The notes: generated by a model from the sequence alone, not told the origin. A stretch of 6,997 nt of DNA from an uncultured Lachnospiraceae bacterium (GCA_910584115.1 CAJTYN010000160.1:1-6997), one strand, 5' to 3'. Numbered from the stretch's first letter, positions 1-5,647 are shown. Program-made: numbers and translations.

Positions 1-113
1 GCGATCACCGCCAGCAGCATGGCCGTCCCGATGATATTGCAGAGGGCGGGGGCTAGGCCCCCGCCTTTCTTTGCCTTATGGCGCTGCCCATCCGGCAGCT
101 CTCCTTTACTCAT
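1..113 (-). CDS. SipW-like signal peptidase I, N-terminal fragment (partial)
   Basis: The frame opens with ATG at 113 and runs off the left edge after 37 complete codons. It overlaps the end of the MucBP-like gene by 8 bases, and a GAGG lies 6 bases upstream of the start. The peptide has a short charged, basic N-terminus followed by the start of a hydrophobic segment (residues about 24-37, containing CNIIGTAMLLAVI). From memory, this matches the N-terminal cytosolic tail and first membrane helix of clostridial SipW-type signal peptidases. No catalytic Ser or Lys motif is inside the window, so the identification rests on this helix and on the context: two upstream genes encode proteins with SipW-type signal peptides. 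If correct, it is a membrane peptidase that removes those signal peptides at the outer face. Alternatively it could be another small membrane protein. Confidence 0.65.
   Translation of the reverse strand, partial: MSKGELPDGQRHKAKKGGGLAPALCNIIGTAMLLAVI
45..65. repeat. Perfect 9-bp GC-rich inverted repeat inside the sipW-like start
   Basis: The arms GGCGGGGGC and GCCCCCGCC flank a 3-base centre (TAG on the plus strand). On the minus strand it is read as coding sequence for Lys-Gly-Gly-Gly-Leu-Ala-Pro-Ala around codons 16-23 of the SipW-like gene. In the sense direction the bases after the stem are CTCTGCAAT, so there is no U-tract. In the plus direction the stem is followed by TTTCTTT, so an antisense transcript could end there. 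The perfect symmetry is seen directly; any regulatory role is inference. Confidence 0.6.
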
Positions 114-1164
114 GGAAATCCTCGATCCCGGTCGGTTCCTTCCTGCGTCCCAGCAGGAACCAGCCTGCTACGCCCAGTCCTAAGAGGATCGCGGAACAGA
201 TGCCGATCTTCGCGGCCAGGGGGATCTCCCCGATGCGCTCGGCGAAATCATCACTGAGGCCCACTAAAGGCGACTCGCCATTCTCCATGTTGGCCAACGG
301 CACTTCCTCGTCCCCGATGGTCTCAAGTTCAGCCGGGCCATTGCCCTCCTCGGCCTCAGCCCCCTCGTCGGCTGCGCCTTCCTCTGCCTCAGCTCCTTCA
401 GCGTCCTCGCCGCCTTCTTCAGCCGTTTCGCCTGTGGTCTCCCCGGCGGTGCCAGGTGCGGCCGGTGCCGTCGTGGGCTGCGTGGCTGGCGCTGTGGTCG
501 GCTGCGTGGCCGGTGCTGTGGTGGGCTGTGTGGCCGGCGCCCCTGTGGGTGCCGTGGTCGGCCCTGCCGGTGCGGGCTGTTCCCCGCCGTCTATCGGTGT
601 ATATACAAAGTTGAATACGTTCTTGGATGCGTCTCTGTCTAATATTCCAGTCATATTATACGCCTGCGGCTGGTATCCGTCAATATACAGATAGGCGATG
701 ACCGGCGCGTCCCCCACGTTCCCGTAGTAAGTCTCGCTGGGCGCCAGCGCGTTGCCGGCCTGATCCACGTAGTTGACCGTGTAGCTCACCGCGTCGGTGA
801 GGAGGCCATAGACGACTACGTAGTCCATATCCGCGTCCACTTCAAAGGATGTCATGTACTGTTCCACGACGCCGTCCTTGCCGACCCGGTTGTTGTCCTT
901 GCCGCTCTCGCGGATGCCTCTGACGTAATATTTGCTGTTGTCGTTTAACTGTATATCCCGCTGGTTGAAGGTCACGCGTTCACCCGGCAGCAGATCCTTG
1001 TGGGTGACGATCTCTTTATCCCCTTCTTTGAAGGTCCCCTGTGCGCCGGCGAAGAAACGTACGGTGTAGGTATATTCCCCTCCCGCCGCGAAGGCCGCCG
1101 TGCATTGGCCCAGGGCCAATCCCAGGGAAAGCAGGATGCCCGCTGTCTTTTTCATCCATTTCAT
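106..1164 (-). CDS. MucBP-like secreted protein with Thr/Pro stalk and C-terminal membrane anchor
   Basis: The 352-residue protein starts with a Sec signal peptide (residues 1-27, likely cut after AFA). Residues 30-122 are a beta-rich region with no family I can name. Residues 128-189 (from YTVNYVDQAG through FNFVYT) resemble a MucBP/mucin-binding repeat. Then follow a Pro/Thr/Ala stalk with three ATQPTTAP repeats (211-234), an acidic Glu/Ala/Gly spacer (240-300), one hydrophobic segment (about 315-338), GRRK and a short tail. No LPxTG or QTGD signal is present, so it is probably held by its single membrane helix. The start at 1164 is preferred over the ATG three codons later because AAGGCGG lies about 9 bases upstream. 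Only 4 bases separate it from the preceding gene. It may be an adhesin or a tether for the fibre; mucin binding is inferred from the domain resemblance only. Confidence 0.8.
   Translation of the reverse strand: MKWMKKTAGILLSLGLALGQCTAAFAAGGEYTYTVRFFAGAQGTFKEGDKEIVTHKDLLPGERVTFNQRDIQLNDNSKYYVRGIRESGKDNNRVGKDGVVEQYMTSFEVDADMDYVVVYGLLTDAVSYTVNYVDQAGNALAPSETYYGNVGDAPVIAYLYIDGYQPQAYNMTGILDRDASKNVFNFVYTPIDGGEQPAPAGPTTAPTGAPATQPTTAPATQPTTAPATQPTTAPAAPGTAGETTGETAEEGGEDAEGAEAEEGAADEGAEAEEGNGPAELETIGDEEVPLANMENGESPLVGLSDDFAERIGEIPLAAKIGICSAILLGLGVAGWFLLGRRKEPTGIEDFHE
463..534 (-). repeat. Three 24-bp tandem repeats encoding ATQPTTAP
   Basis: Codons 211-234 of the MucBP-like gene encode ATQPTTAP three times in a row. 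The three 24-base units are nearly but not fully identical. They form the core of a proline/threonine stalk and are a likely place for length variation between strains. Similar degenerate PTTAPTGAP units flank them. Confidence 0.9.
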
Positions 1165-1168
1165 AGAT

Positions 1169-2002
1169 CTATTCCGCCTTTCCCCTTTTCTTTCTGCGCA
1201 CTGCCTGGCCGTAGATGGACAGGATCAGCAGGAAGCTGCCGCTCAAGCATGCCGCTATGATATATTTATCCATCTCTGTGTCGTCGCCTGTCTGCACCAT
1301 CGCCGTGGGTGTCCCCAGATCGTAGAGCGTCTCTGTGGTGGGGCGTCCCGGTATGACCGTCGGACGGCCCGTGACCGGACGGCCGGTGGGCGGAGGCGGC
1401 GTTCCCTGCCTGTTCTGCTCGTTCAATTCAACGGCAAAATTCATCTGCAGGTCCGCCAGTGTGTCCTGGTAATCGTTGCCCTGTGTCTCACCGTCCAGGC
1501 CGACCTGGAGAGTGAGGGATCCGCTCTGGCCTTTGGCCAGCGTATCCAGGTACAGATAATCGTCCAGCGCGTTCGTGGCCTGGCGGAGTCCTTCCCCTGC
1601 CTTGCTGTCTCCCTCGCCGCCTACGGTGTCGCTGTCGAAGAGGACCCTCTCCTCCCCGTCCTTGGCGGTGTAGGCCAGCTTGTATGTGTATGCGCCGCCG
1701 CCCGTCTCGGAGTTGGCGCTCCTGTCTTCCAGGGAATAGAGGATCTTATTGGTCATGTACCAGTCGGTGGTGGTGGAGTTCTGGTTCTCCAGGTTCATCT
1801 TCAGGATCGCCGTGTCCCCCGGCTGCATCCCGTATATCGTCTCAGACAGGTCCGAGGACTTGAAGTTCGTCTCCATCTCCTTGGCCTCTGTAAATGAGAC
1901 GTTCCATTTGGAACTGCCGTGGGAGACCTCCCCGTATGCCGTCATGGGCATGGATGCGGTCAATCCGGCTGCAAGGAGCAGGCTGAGTATCTTTTTTTTC
2001 AT
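1169..2002 (-). CDS. Secreted wall-anchored protein with variant QTGD sorting signal
   Basis: The 277-residue protein has a signal peptide (1-24, likely cut after AYG) and a beta-rich ectodomain (25-195) that I cannot assign to a named family. A Pro/Thr/Gly/Arg linker (201-222) follows. The C-terminus carries VQTGD (236-240), a hydrophobic segment (about 247-264) and a basic tail (RRKKRGK). That layout is a cell-wall sorting signal in which LPxTG is replaced by a QTGD-type motif, a form common in Clostridia. The start has a strong AAGGAGG 8 bases upstream and follows the preceding stop by 12 bases. Its place directly after two TasA-like genes suggests a wall anchor or accessory subunit for the fibre. 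Whether the sortase of this locus or another one handles it cannot be seen. Confidence 0.8.
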   Translation of the reverse strand: MKKKILSLLLAAGLTASMPMTAYGEVSHGSSKWNVSFTEAKEMETNFKSSDLSETIYGMQPGDTAILKMNLENQNSTTTDWYMTNKILYSLEDRSANSETGGGAYTYKLAYTAKDGEERVLFDSDTVGGEGDSKAGEGLRQATNALDDYLYLDTLAKGQSGSLTLQVGLDGETQGNDYQDTLADLQMNFAVELNEQNRQGTPPPPTGRPVTGRPTVIPGRPTTETLYDLGTPTAMVQTGDDTEMDKYIIAACLSGSFLLILSIYGQAVRRKKRGKAE

Positions 2003-2014
2003 ATTTCCCCCTCC

Positions 2015-2809
2015 TTATCGATCCAGGCTCAGGCTGCCATCGTTTACGGTCACTCTGCGTCCCCATGCGCTCCAGATCGCGTCCTGGGCGTTGTGTTCCT
2101 GCACCGCGTCCACCTTGGCTTCCACGCAGAACTGGGTCCCGTCGTAGTCGTAGGTGGTGGTGATGGTGGTCAGGCCCGCCTCGTTGGTGGAGCTGGTCTG
2201 GGTGACCTTGGTGGCCACCATGCCGTCGATGGTCAGGCTGTCCGCGAAGAGGGACGTGGTCGCGTCTTTTTCCAGCAGCTTGGTGTAGTATAATACGGTA
2301 CGTTCCGGCGTGGACGCCTCTTCGTCCACCAGCCAGTCGGTGCCGATGTTGGCCAGATGCAGCCTGATCAGGTCCGGAGATAAGTTCCGCAGCTTATTGC
2401 CGTCCTTATCGATCCAGTATCTGTATACGTTGACGCGCACATACTGGTTGATCTCTCCGGTATTATGCACGCGCAGTTCTTCGGTGTATTCCTTGCCGAT
2501 CTTCAGCTCTTCCTTCGCGCCTTTTATGCCGGTCAGGAGCTGTCCGCGTGATTCGTCCCAGGTCCCGTCTGAGCGGTTGCTGTCGTAGTTCCGCCAGGAG
2601 ACGCTCTTCCAGCTGTCCTCTTCTCCGTTCCGTTCCTCTAAGGTCACGCCGATGTTGTACATCTGTACCCGGCTGACGTAGGTGTCGGAGTAGTAGGCCA
2701 ATGCCGCCCGCGCGCCGCCCACGGAAGAAAATAGGAGCAGCGCCACCGCCAGGACGAAGGTCACCATGGTGCCCCTGGGGGATGTGATAAATCTCTTGAT
2801 CTTCGCCAT
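2015..2809 (-). CDS. TasA/camelysin-like protein with SipW-type signal peptide (long form)
   Basis: The 264-residue protein begins with a basic segment (MAKIKRFITSPRGT) and a hydrophobic core (15-37) ending in GGARAALAYYSDTY. This is the SipW-type arrangement, in which the cleavage region is followed by an aromatic pair and a beta-strand. The body has a stretch typical of these proteins about hydrogen-bonded and conserved strands (111-130, TEELRVHNTGEINQYVRVNV). Near the C-terminus lies DAVQEHNAQDAIWSAWG (234-250), which I recognise as recurring in TasA/camelysin-like proteins. One cysteine (C228) is present. By family knowledge, TasA-like proteins are exported, cut by SipW and assemble into extracellular fibres. 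The gene starts 4 bases after the preceding stop, behind a GGAAGGGGGGG stretch. Fibre formation here is inferred. Confidence 0.8.
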   Translation of the reverse strand: MAKIKRFITSPRGTMVTFVLAVALLLFSSVGGARAALAYYSDTYVSRVQMYNIGVTLEERNGEEDSWKSVSWRNYDSNRSDGTWDESRGQLLTGIKGAKEELKIGKEYTEELRVHNTGEINQYVRVNVYRYWIDKDGNKLRNLSPDLIRLHLANIGTDWLVDEEASTPERTVLYYTKLLEKDATTSLFADSLTIDGMVATKVTQTSSTNEAGLTTITTTYDYDGTQFCVEAKVDAVQEHNAQDAIWSAWGRRVTVNDGSLSLDR

Positions 2810-2813
2810 GATC

Positions 2814-3326
2814 TTAAGCCCCCCCTTCCACTGTGCCGGTGTTCAGCGTGGCCGTCCAGTCCGCATACGGCGTCCCGTCTGCCCGGTAACGGACGGGTGT
2901 CGTCTCGTAGATGACGACCACGTTGAAATTGTCGCCGTCTTTTAAGTCCTCATCTACTGGGATGTTCTCGATCTTGATATCCAGGACCTCGGTCTTCTCC
3001 CCGCCGTTCAATATGTCGCTGTAGTAATAGTAGCCGTCGCTGTTGGGACTCCATTTAGCGCTGCCGCTGTAGACTAACTGGTAGTCGCTGCCGCAGAAAG
3101 CCCTGGCCCGTACGTAGACCGGCTCGGAGTCTTCCCTGCTGGTGATGGCGACATGTTTCGTCCACGATGAAAATTCTTCTTCTACGGTCGTCTTGTCGCC
3201 CAGGTTCAGCGTATAGCCGCCGCTGGCTTCCGCATATGTGGTAAAATAGGACCAGGCGGTCCCCACACCTGCCGATACGGTCAGGGAGACGGCTAATGCT
3301 GCCAGTATGATGTTCTTCTTTTTCAT
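2814..3326 (-). CDS. Small TasA-like protein with SipW-type signal peptide
   Basis: The 170-residue protein starts MKKKNIILAALAV, with a hydrophobic core to about residue 24, then GVGTAWSYFTTYAEASGGY and LNLGD (40-44). This matches the TasA-type pattern of a glycine-threonine cleavage region, an aromatic pair, an Ala/Glu/Ser segment and a first beta-strand. Residues 56-165 look like a single beta-sandwich, with alternating strands such as EPVYVRARAF (68-77) and FNVVVIYETTPV (134-145). The length is typical for a one-domain SipW substrate. It lacks a wall-sorting signal and a C-terminal membrane helix. A very strong GGGAGG lies 6 bases upstream of the start, suggesting good translation. It may be the main fibre subunit with the longer neighbour as a partner; which one is major cannot be told from the sequence. 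Confidence 0.8.
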   Translation of the reverse strand: MKKKNIILAALAVSLTVSAGVGTAWSYFTTYAEASGGYTLNLGDKTTVEEEFSSWTKHVAITSREDSEPVYVRARAFCGSDYQLVYSGSAKWSPNSDGYYYYSDILNGGEKTEVLDIKIENIPVDEDLKDGDNFNVVVIYETTPVRYRADGTPYADWTATLNTGTVEGGA

Positions 3327-3341
3327 ATTCCCTCCCTTTCC

Positions 3342-4391
3342 TTATCCTTCTGCGTCGTCTTTGATCTCGGTCCAATCCCATCCATCGTTGTAGTCGAAAT
3401 GGTTGGTCACCGCGCCGCCGCCTTTGTCCGTGGTGCTGTAATCATTTGTAAAGGAGACGGACACTACGTCATTGGCGGGGATCACGGCGGTCTGCTCGGG
3501 TTCTGTCACCACGTGGTAGACCGACCCGGAATAGACTTCTGTCACTGTCACGTTCGCTCCCACCGGGAGGTTGTCGATCCGGTAGGACTTCTGGCTGGGG
3601 CTGTTCGGTGTAAAGGAGATGGATACCACGTCGCTGAACACCTTTTCCCCATTGAGGTCTGCCTCTACCTGGAAGACGAAGGTCGCCGGATCCTTGATCT
3701 CGTACTGCTGGAGGTTCTTGACGATCTCCAGGGAGCCGAAACGGACCGCGCGCTGGGGCTTTAAGGTCACTGTCAGGTCGTAGAGCCAGTCGCCCGCGCC
3801 CGCCGTATTGATGGAACCGTCCGCCTCTGCCGCCTTGCTGGGCAGGGAGACCAATGAAGGTGCGAATGTATAGGTATAGCCGCCGGACTGGGCGATCGTC
3901 GCTATGTGCTCCTGGCCGTCTTCGTTCTCCACTCTGGTCACAGGATCCGCGATATCGCTGCCCCTGGCGATCACCAGATATAACCCGCAGTCCGGGAGCT
4001 GGATCTTCTGGTCTGCCGGGCCGCTGGCTGCGGGCGCCTGGCCGTTCAGTGCGATGGCCGCGGCCTGTTGCGCCAATGCGTCCCATTTCTCGTTGTCTGG
4101 GTCTGCCGGGTATGTGAGCCCTCCGTAAGCGCCCTGGAATGAATAGCTGTATGTATCGTACGCGCTGTCTGCGACAGCATCCGCGATCTTATACACATCC
4201 ACGACGACGTTCGCCTCTCTTAAGTCCGCGGCGTAGTCCTCACCGCCGGGCTTCACTGTCAGCGCACAGGATCGATCCACATCCACTGCCTGCGCCATCC
4301 CGTCCAAAGCCGGTGTGGCCGCGACCGCGCTGGCCGCTAAGACAAATGCCGCCAGCGGGCCCGCCAACCAGCCCTTCCATTTCTTTTTCAT
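3342..4391 (-). CDS. Secreted CnaB-like pilin-type protein without sorting signal
   Basis: The 349-residue protein has a signal peptide (1-35, likely cut after AQA). A first domain (36-215) has pilin-like strands (VVVDVYKIAD, GLYLVIARG) and two cysteines, C42 and C135, that could form a disulfide. A second domain (216-319) is CnaB/FctA-like. It starts GSLEIVKN, has VTVTEVYSG in the middle and ends VSVSFTNDY. K225, E285 and N316 sit where a Lys-Asn isopeptide bond with a catalytic Glu would be expected. The C-terminal tail (320-349, Gly-rich, then NHFDYNDGWDWTEI) carries neither LPxTG nor a membrane segment. The start overlaps the sortase stop by 4 bases (ATGA) and has GGAGG 7 bases upstream, so it is translationally coupled to the sortase. 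It may be a tip or released subunit; the isopeptide assignment is by position, not proven. Confidence 0.75.
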   Translation of the reverse strand: MKKKWKGWLAGPLAAFVLAASAVAATPALDGMAQAVDVDRSCALTVKPGGEDYAADLREANVVVDVYKIADAVADSAYDTYSYSFQGAYGGLTYPADPDNEKWDALAQQAAAIALNGQAPAASGPADQKIQLPDCGLYLVIARGSDIADPVTRVENEDGQEHIATIAQSGGYTYTFAPSLVSLPSKAAEADGSINTAGAGDWLYDLTVTLKPQRAVRFGSLEIVKNLQQYEIKDPATFVFQVEADLNGEKVFSDVVSISFTPNSPSQKSYRIDNLPVGANVTVTEVYSGSVYHVVTEPEQTAVIPANDVVSVSFTNDYSTTDKGGGAVTNHFDYNDGWDWTEIKDDAEG

Positions 4392-5341
4392 GGCCTCTCC
4401 TCCTTTTTTTCACTCTGCTTCTTCCTTATCTCATCCAGCAGCTCTTCATCCGTCCTTATCGGCCCTCTCCTGCGGTAGTAGATCAGCATGATGATCAGCA
4501 TGATGAACAGGATCGGGATGCCCACTGCCGGGATCACAATATATGTGGGGATCCGGGTCGCCTCCGCTGTTATGGCGATGTCGCCGTTGATGTTCTTGAT
4601 CCGGTGGCCCCGGAGCAGGATGCGGTGGGTGTTGATGCCGTACGGGGTGCATGTGCTCAAGGTACAGTAATCCTTTCCGTCTACGATGGCTAACTCGTCT
4701 GTCTCCTCCGGGAGCACGATCCGGATCTGGTCGGCTTGGTAGGTCACGACCCGGTCCAGGACGGTGACTGTGAAGATGTCGCCTTCTTTTAGCTTATCCA
4801 GGTCGGAAAAGAGCTTCGCGCTGGGAAGGCCCCGGTGACCGGATAGGACTGCATGGGTGCGCTTGCCGCCGATGGGAAGGGACGATCCGGGTATGTGGCC
4901 CACCGCGATCTGTAAGATCCCCTCATCTACCGTATGATAGATCGGCAGATCCACGCCGATGGACGGGATCTGTATATACCCCATGATCCCCGTTCCGGTG
5001 ATATCCAGGATCTTCTTATACTCCGCGAGATCCTTCTCGGATAAATTAAAATTCACTCCATTGGGTCGAGAATCGTTGTATCGTTTTGCCGCTTTCAGGA
5101 TCTTGGCCTTTTCTTCTTTTGGCATTTCTTCTACTGCACTCACATAATTTGCTATAGCCTTTGTCGCGTGCATAGAGTTCCACCAGTCACTGACTGTAGG
5201 ATACAGAAAGACCGCTACACCTGCCAATAAGATCAAGATCAATAAGATCGTTGAAATGGAGACACGTTTTTTTTTCTTCTTTTTTTTTGGAGTATCTTCT
5301 TCCATATGTGCGGTCTCTTGTGTCTTCGCTTTCCTCTTCAT
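4388..5341 (-). CDS. Class C (pilus-type) sortase
   Basis: This 317-residue membrane transpeptidase cleaves sorting signals and joins pilin subunits to each other. It has a lysine-rich cytosolic start (K19-K25), an N-terminal membrane helix (about 29-47), YPTVSDWWN (47-55), the sortase barrel and a C-terminal helix (about 266-289) with a basic tail, the usual class C layout. Catalytic residues are H169 in SGHRG, C231 in TLSTCTPYG and R240 in NTHR; the spacings (62 and 9 residues) fit class C enzymes. The D-P-aromatic lid motif seems to be missing: the matching region reads VNF (96-98). The first 100 codons are AT-rich and the rest GC-rich. The start at 5341 is chosen because a GGGGGG lies 4 bases upstream; the internal Met13 has no such site. 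LPxTG pilin is the obvious substrate. Confidence 0.93.
   Translation of the reverse strand: MKRKAKTQETAHMEEDTPKKKKKKKRVSISTILLILILLAGVAVFLYPTVSDWWNSMHATKAIANYVSAVEEMPKEEKAKILKAAKRYNDSRPNGVNFNLSEKDLAEYKKILDITGTGIMGYIQIPSIGVDLPIYHTVDEGILQIAVGHIPGSSLPIGGKRTHAVLSGHRGLPSAKLFSDLDKLKEGDIFTVTVLDRVVTYQADQIRIVLPEETDELAIVDGKDYCTLSTCTPYGINTHRILLRGHRIKNINGDIAITAEATRIPTYIVIPAVGIPILFIMLIIMLIYYRRRGPIRTDEELLDEIRKKQSEKKEERP
5267..5288 (-). repeat. Two 9-base poly-A tracts in the sortase coding sequence
   Basis: On the coding strand the sequence reads A9, G, AA, G, A9. It encodes seven consecutive lysines (K19-K25) before the first membrane helix. Homopolymers of this length near the start of a gene are prone to slippage in replication or transcription. 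A one-base change in either tract would shift the frame and abolish the sortase. Confidence 0.9.
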
Positions 5342-5345
5342 TGAT

Positions 5346-5351
5346 CCCCCC
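5346..5351 (-). promoter_or_regulatory. Atypical ribosome binding site of the sortase gene
   Basis: Six consecutive G bases lie 4 bases before the sortase ATG. This is less perfect and closer to the start than the GGAGG-type sites of the neighbouring genes, which suggests weaker translation of the sortase than of the secreted proteins. Confidence 0.4.
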
Positions 5352-5396
5352 GCATCTATTTATATACTGGTCTCAGGAAATGGACCATCTGTCAAG

Positions 5397-5405
5397 ATCA
5401 TAGCA
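5397..5405 (-). promoter_or_regulatory. Possible extended -10 promoter for the sortase operon
   Basis: The minus strand reads TGCTATGAT, a TGn extension followed by a hexamer that differs from TATAAT at one position. It lies about 55 bases before the sortase start. No good -35 hexamer lies 16-18 bases upstream, so this is a weak call based on the extended -10 alone. Confidence 0.25.
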
Positions 5406-5478
5406 GGTACGGCAAAACTGCGATCTGCTGCCTGCATCTGCAGTTATTGATGTAAAATCCCACTTGCTGACGTTGGCC

Positions 5479-5520
5479 GGATATTTATCCGATGGATGAG
5501 TATCCACTGGATGATGATCC
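5479..5520. repeat. Three GGAT-N4-ATCC inverted units at 15-base period
   Basis: The units occupy 5479-5490, 5494-5505 and 5509-5520. Each has arms GGAT and ATCC around a 4-base centre (ATTT, GAGT, GATG), with 3-base spacers (GAT, ACT). Arms are identical in all three, centres and spacers differ. They could be repeated protein-binding sites, three tiny RNA hairpins, or a remnant of a sequence with a 5-codon repeat. No function is shown. Confidence 0.8.
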
Positions 5521-5528
5521 GTTGCTCA

Positions 5529-5562
5529 CCGCACACCACGTGAAGGTGTCAGACTTGTGCGG
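5529..5562. repeat. Inverted repeat CCGCACA / TGTGCGG
   Basis: Seven-base perfect arms at 5529-5535 and 5556-5562 can pair, with an alternative inner pairing ACACC (5533-5537) with GGTGT (5545-5549) that shares bases with the left outer arm. The two pairings are partly exclusive, so the RNA could switch between them. It lies next to the stronger hairpin at 5568-5594. Role unknown. Confidence 0.5.
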
Positions 5563-5567
5563 CATGA

Positions 5568-5594
5568 CCCGGGGAGGCCGTTTGCCGCCCCGGG
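5568..5594 (-). terminator. GC-rich hairpin after the pilin gene (no U-tract)
   Basis: Arms CCCGGGGAGGC and GCCGCCCCGGG form an 11-position stem with one mismatch and a 5-base loop. It starts 53 bases after the pilin stop codon. In the direction of transcription it is followed by TCATGCCGC rather than a run of T, so it is not a classic intrinsic terminator. A partial terminator, an RNA 3'-end protector or a processing site that keeps pilin mRNA higher than sortase mRNA are all possible. Confidence 0.45.
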
Positions 5595-5647
5595 CGTTGT
5601 GTCTTATCAAACTCTTATGTAACTTCTAAATCAGTCAGATCCTTCTA

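Larger units (their letters stand above)
5342..5647 (-). other. Structured intergenic region between pilin and sortase genes
   Basis: This 306-base gap holds no gene I can support. Reading with the genes, it contains a GC-rich hairpin (5568-5594), a second inverted repeat (5529-5562), three GGAT-N4-ATCC units (5479-5520), a GCAG-rich stretch (5418-5443), a possible extended -10 element (5397-5405) and the sortase ribosome binding site. The part at 5521-5594 is GC-rich, while its flanks are AT-rich. It separates the LPSTG pilin from the sortase and downstream genes, where differential expression would be expected. Confidence 0.7.

Noticed and set aside
71..694. Long plus-strand open frame rich in Ser/Ala/Pro opposite the MucBP-like gene
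   Set aside because: It is the antisense of the Thr/Pro/Ala stalk and acidic spacer; it has no ribosome binding site and no recognisable domain.
1100..1897. 265-codon plus-strand open frame
   Set aside because: It lies antisense to a well-supported secreted protein with a signal peptide, sorting signal and strong ribosome binding site; long antisense frames are common in GC-rich genes.
3469..4086. 205-codon minus-strand open frame in another phase of the CnaB-like gene
   Set aside because: Arg/Gly/Pro-rich composition typical of a shifted frame; the main frame has a signal peptide and CnaB features.
5359..5395. TTGACA followed by TATAAA/TATATA before the sortase
   Set aside because: Both hexamers look good, but the spacing is 23 bases or more, too long for a normal sigma-A promoter.
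5418..5443. GCAG-rich stretch upstream of the sortase
   Set aside because: Short, imperfect and without a regular period; probably simple-sequence chance.
5373..5525. Open stretch of 50 codons on the minus strand between pilin and sortase, with DxxPx repeats
   Set aside because: No ATG, no ribosome binding site before its only GTG near the start, and no recognisable family; kept only as an alternative explanation for the 15-base repeats.
5492..5629. Plus-strand open frame starting MDEYPLDDDP, about 45 codons
   Set aside because: No ribosome binding site before the ATG; it runs through the GC-rich hairpin, and it would be the only plus-strand gene in the window.
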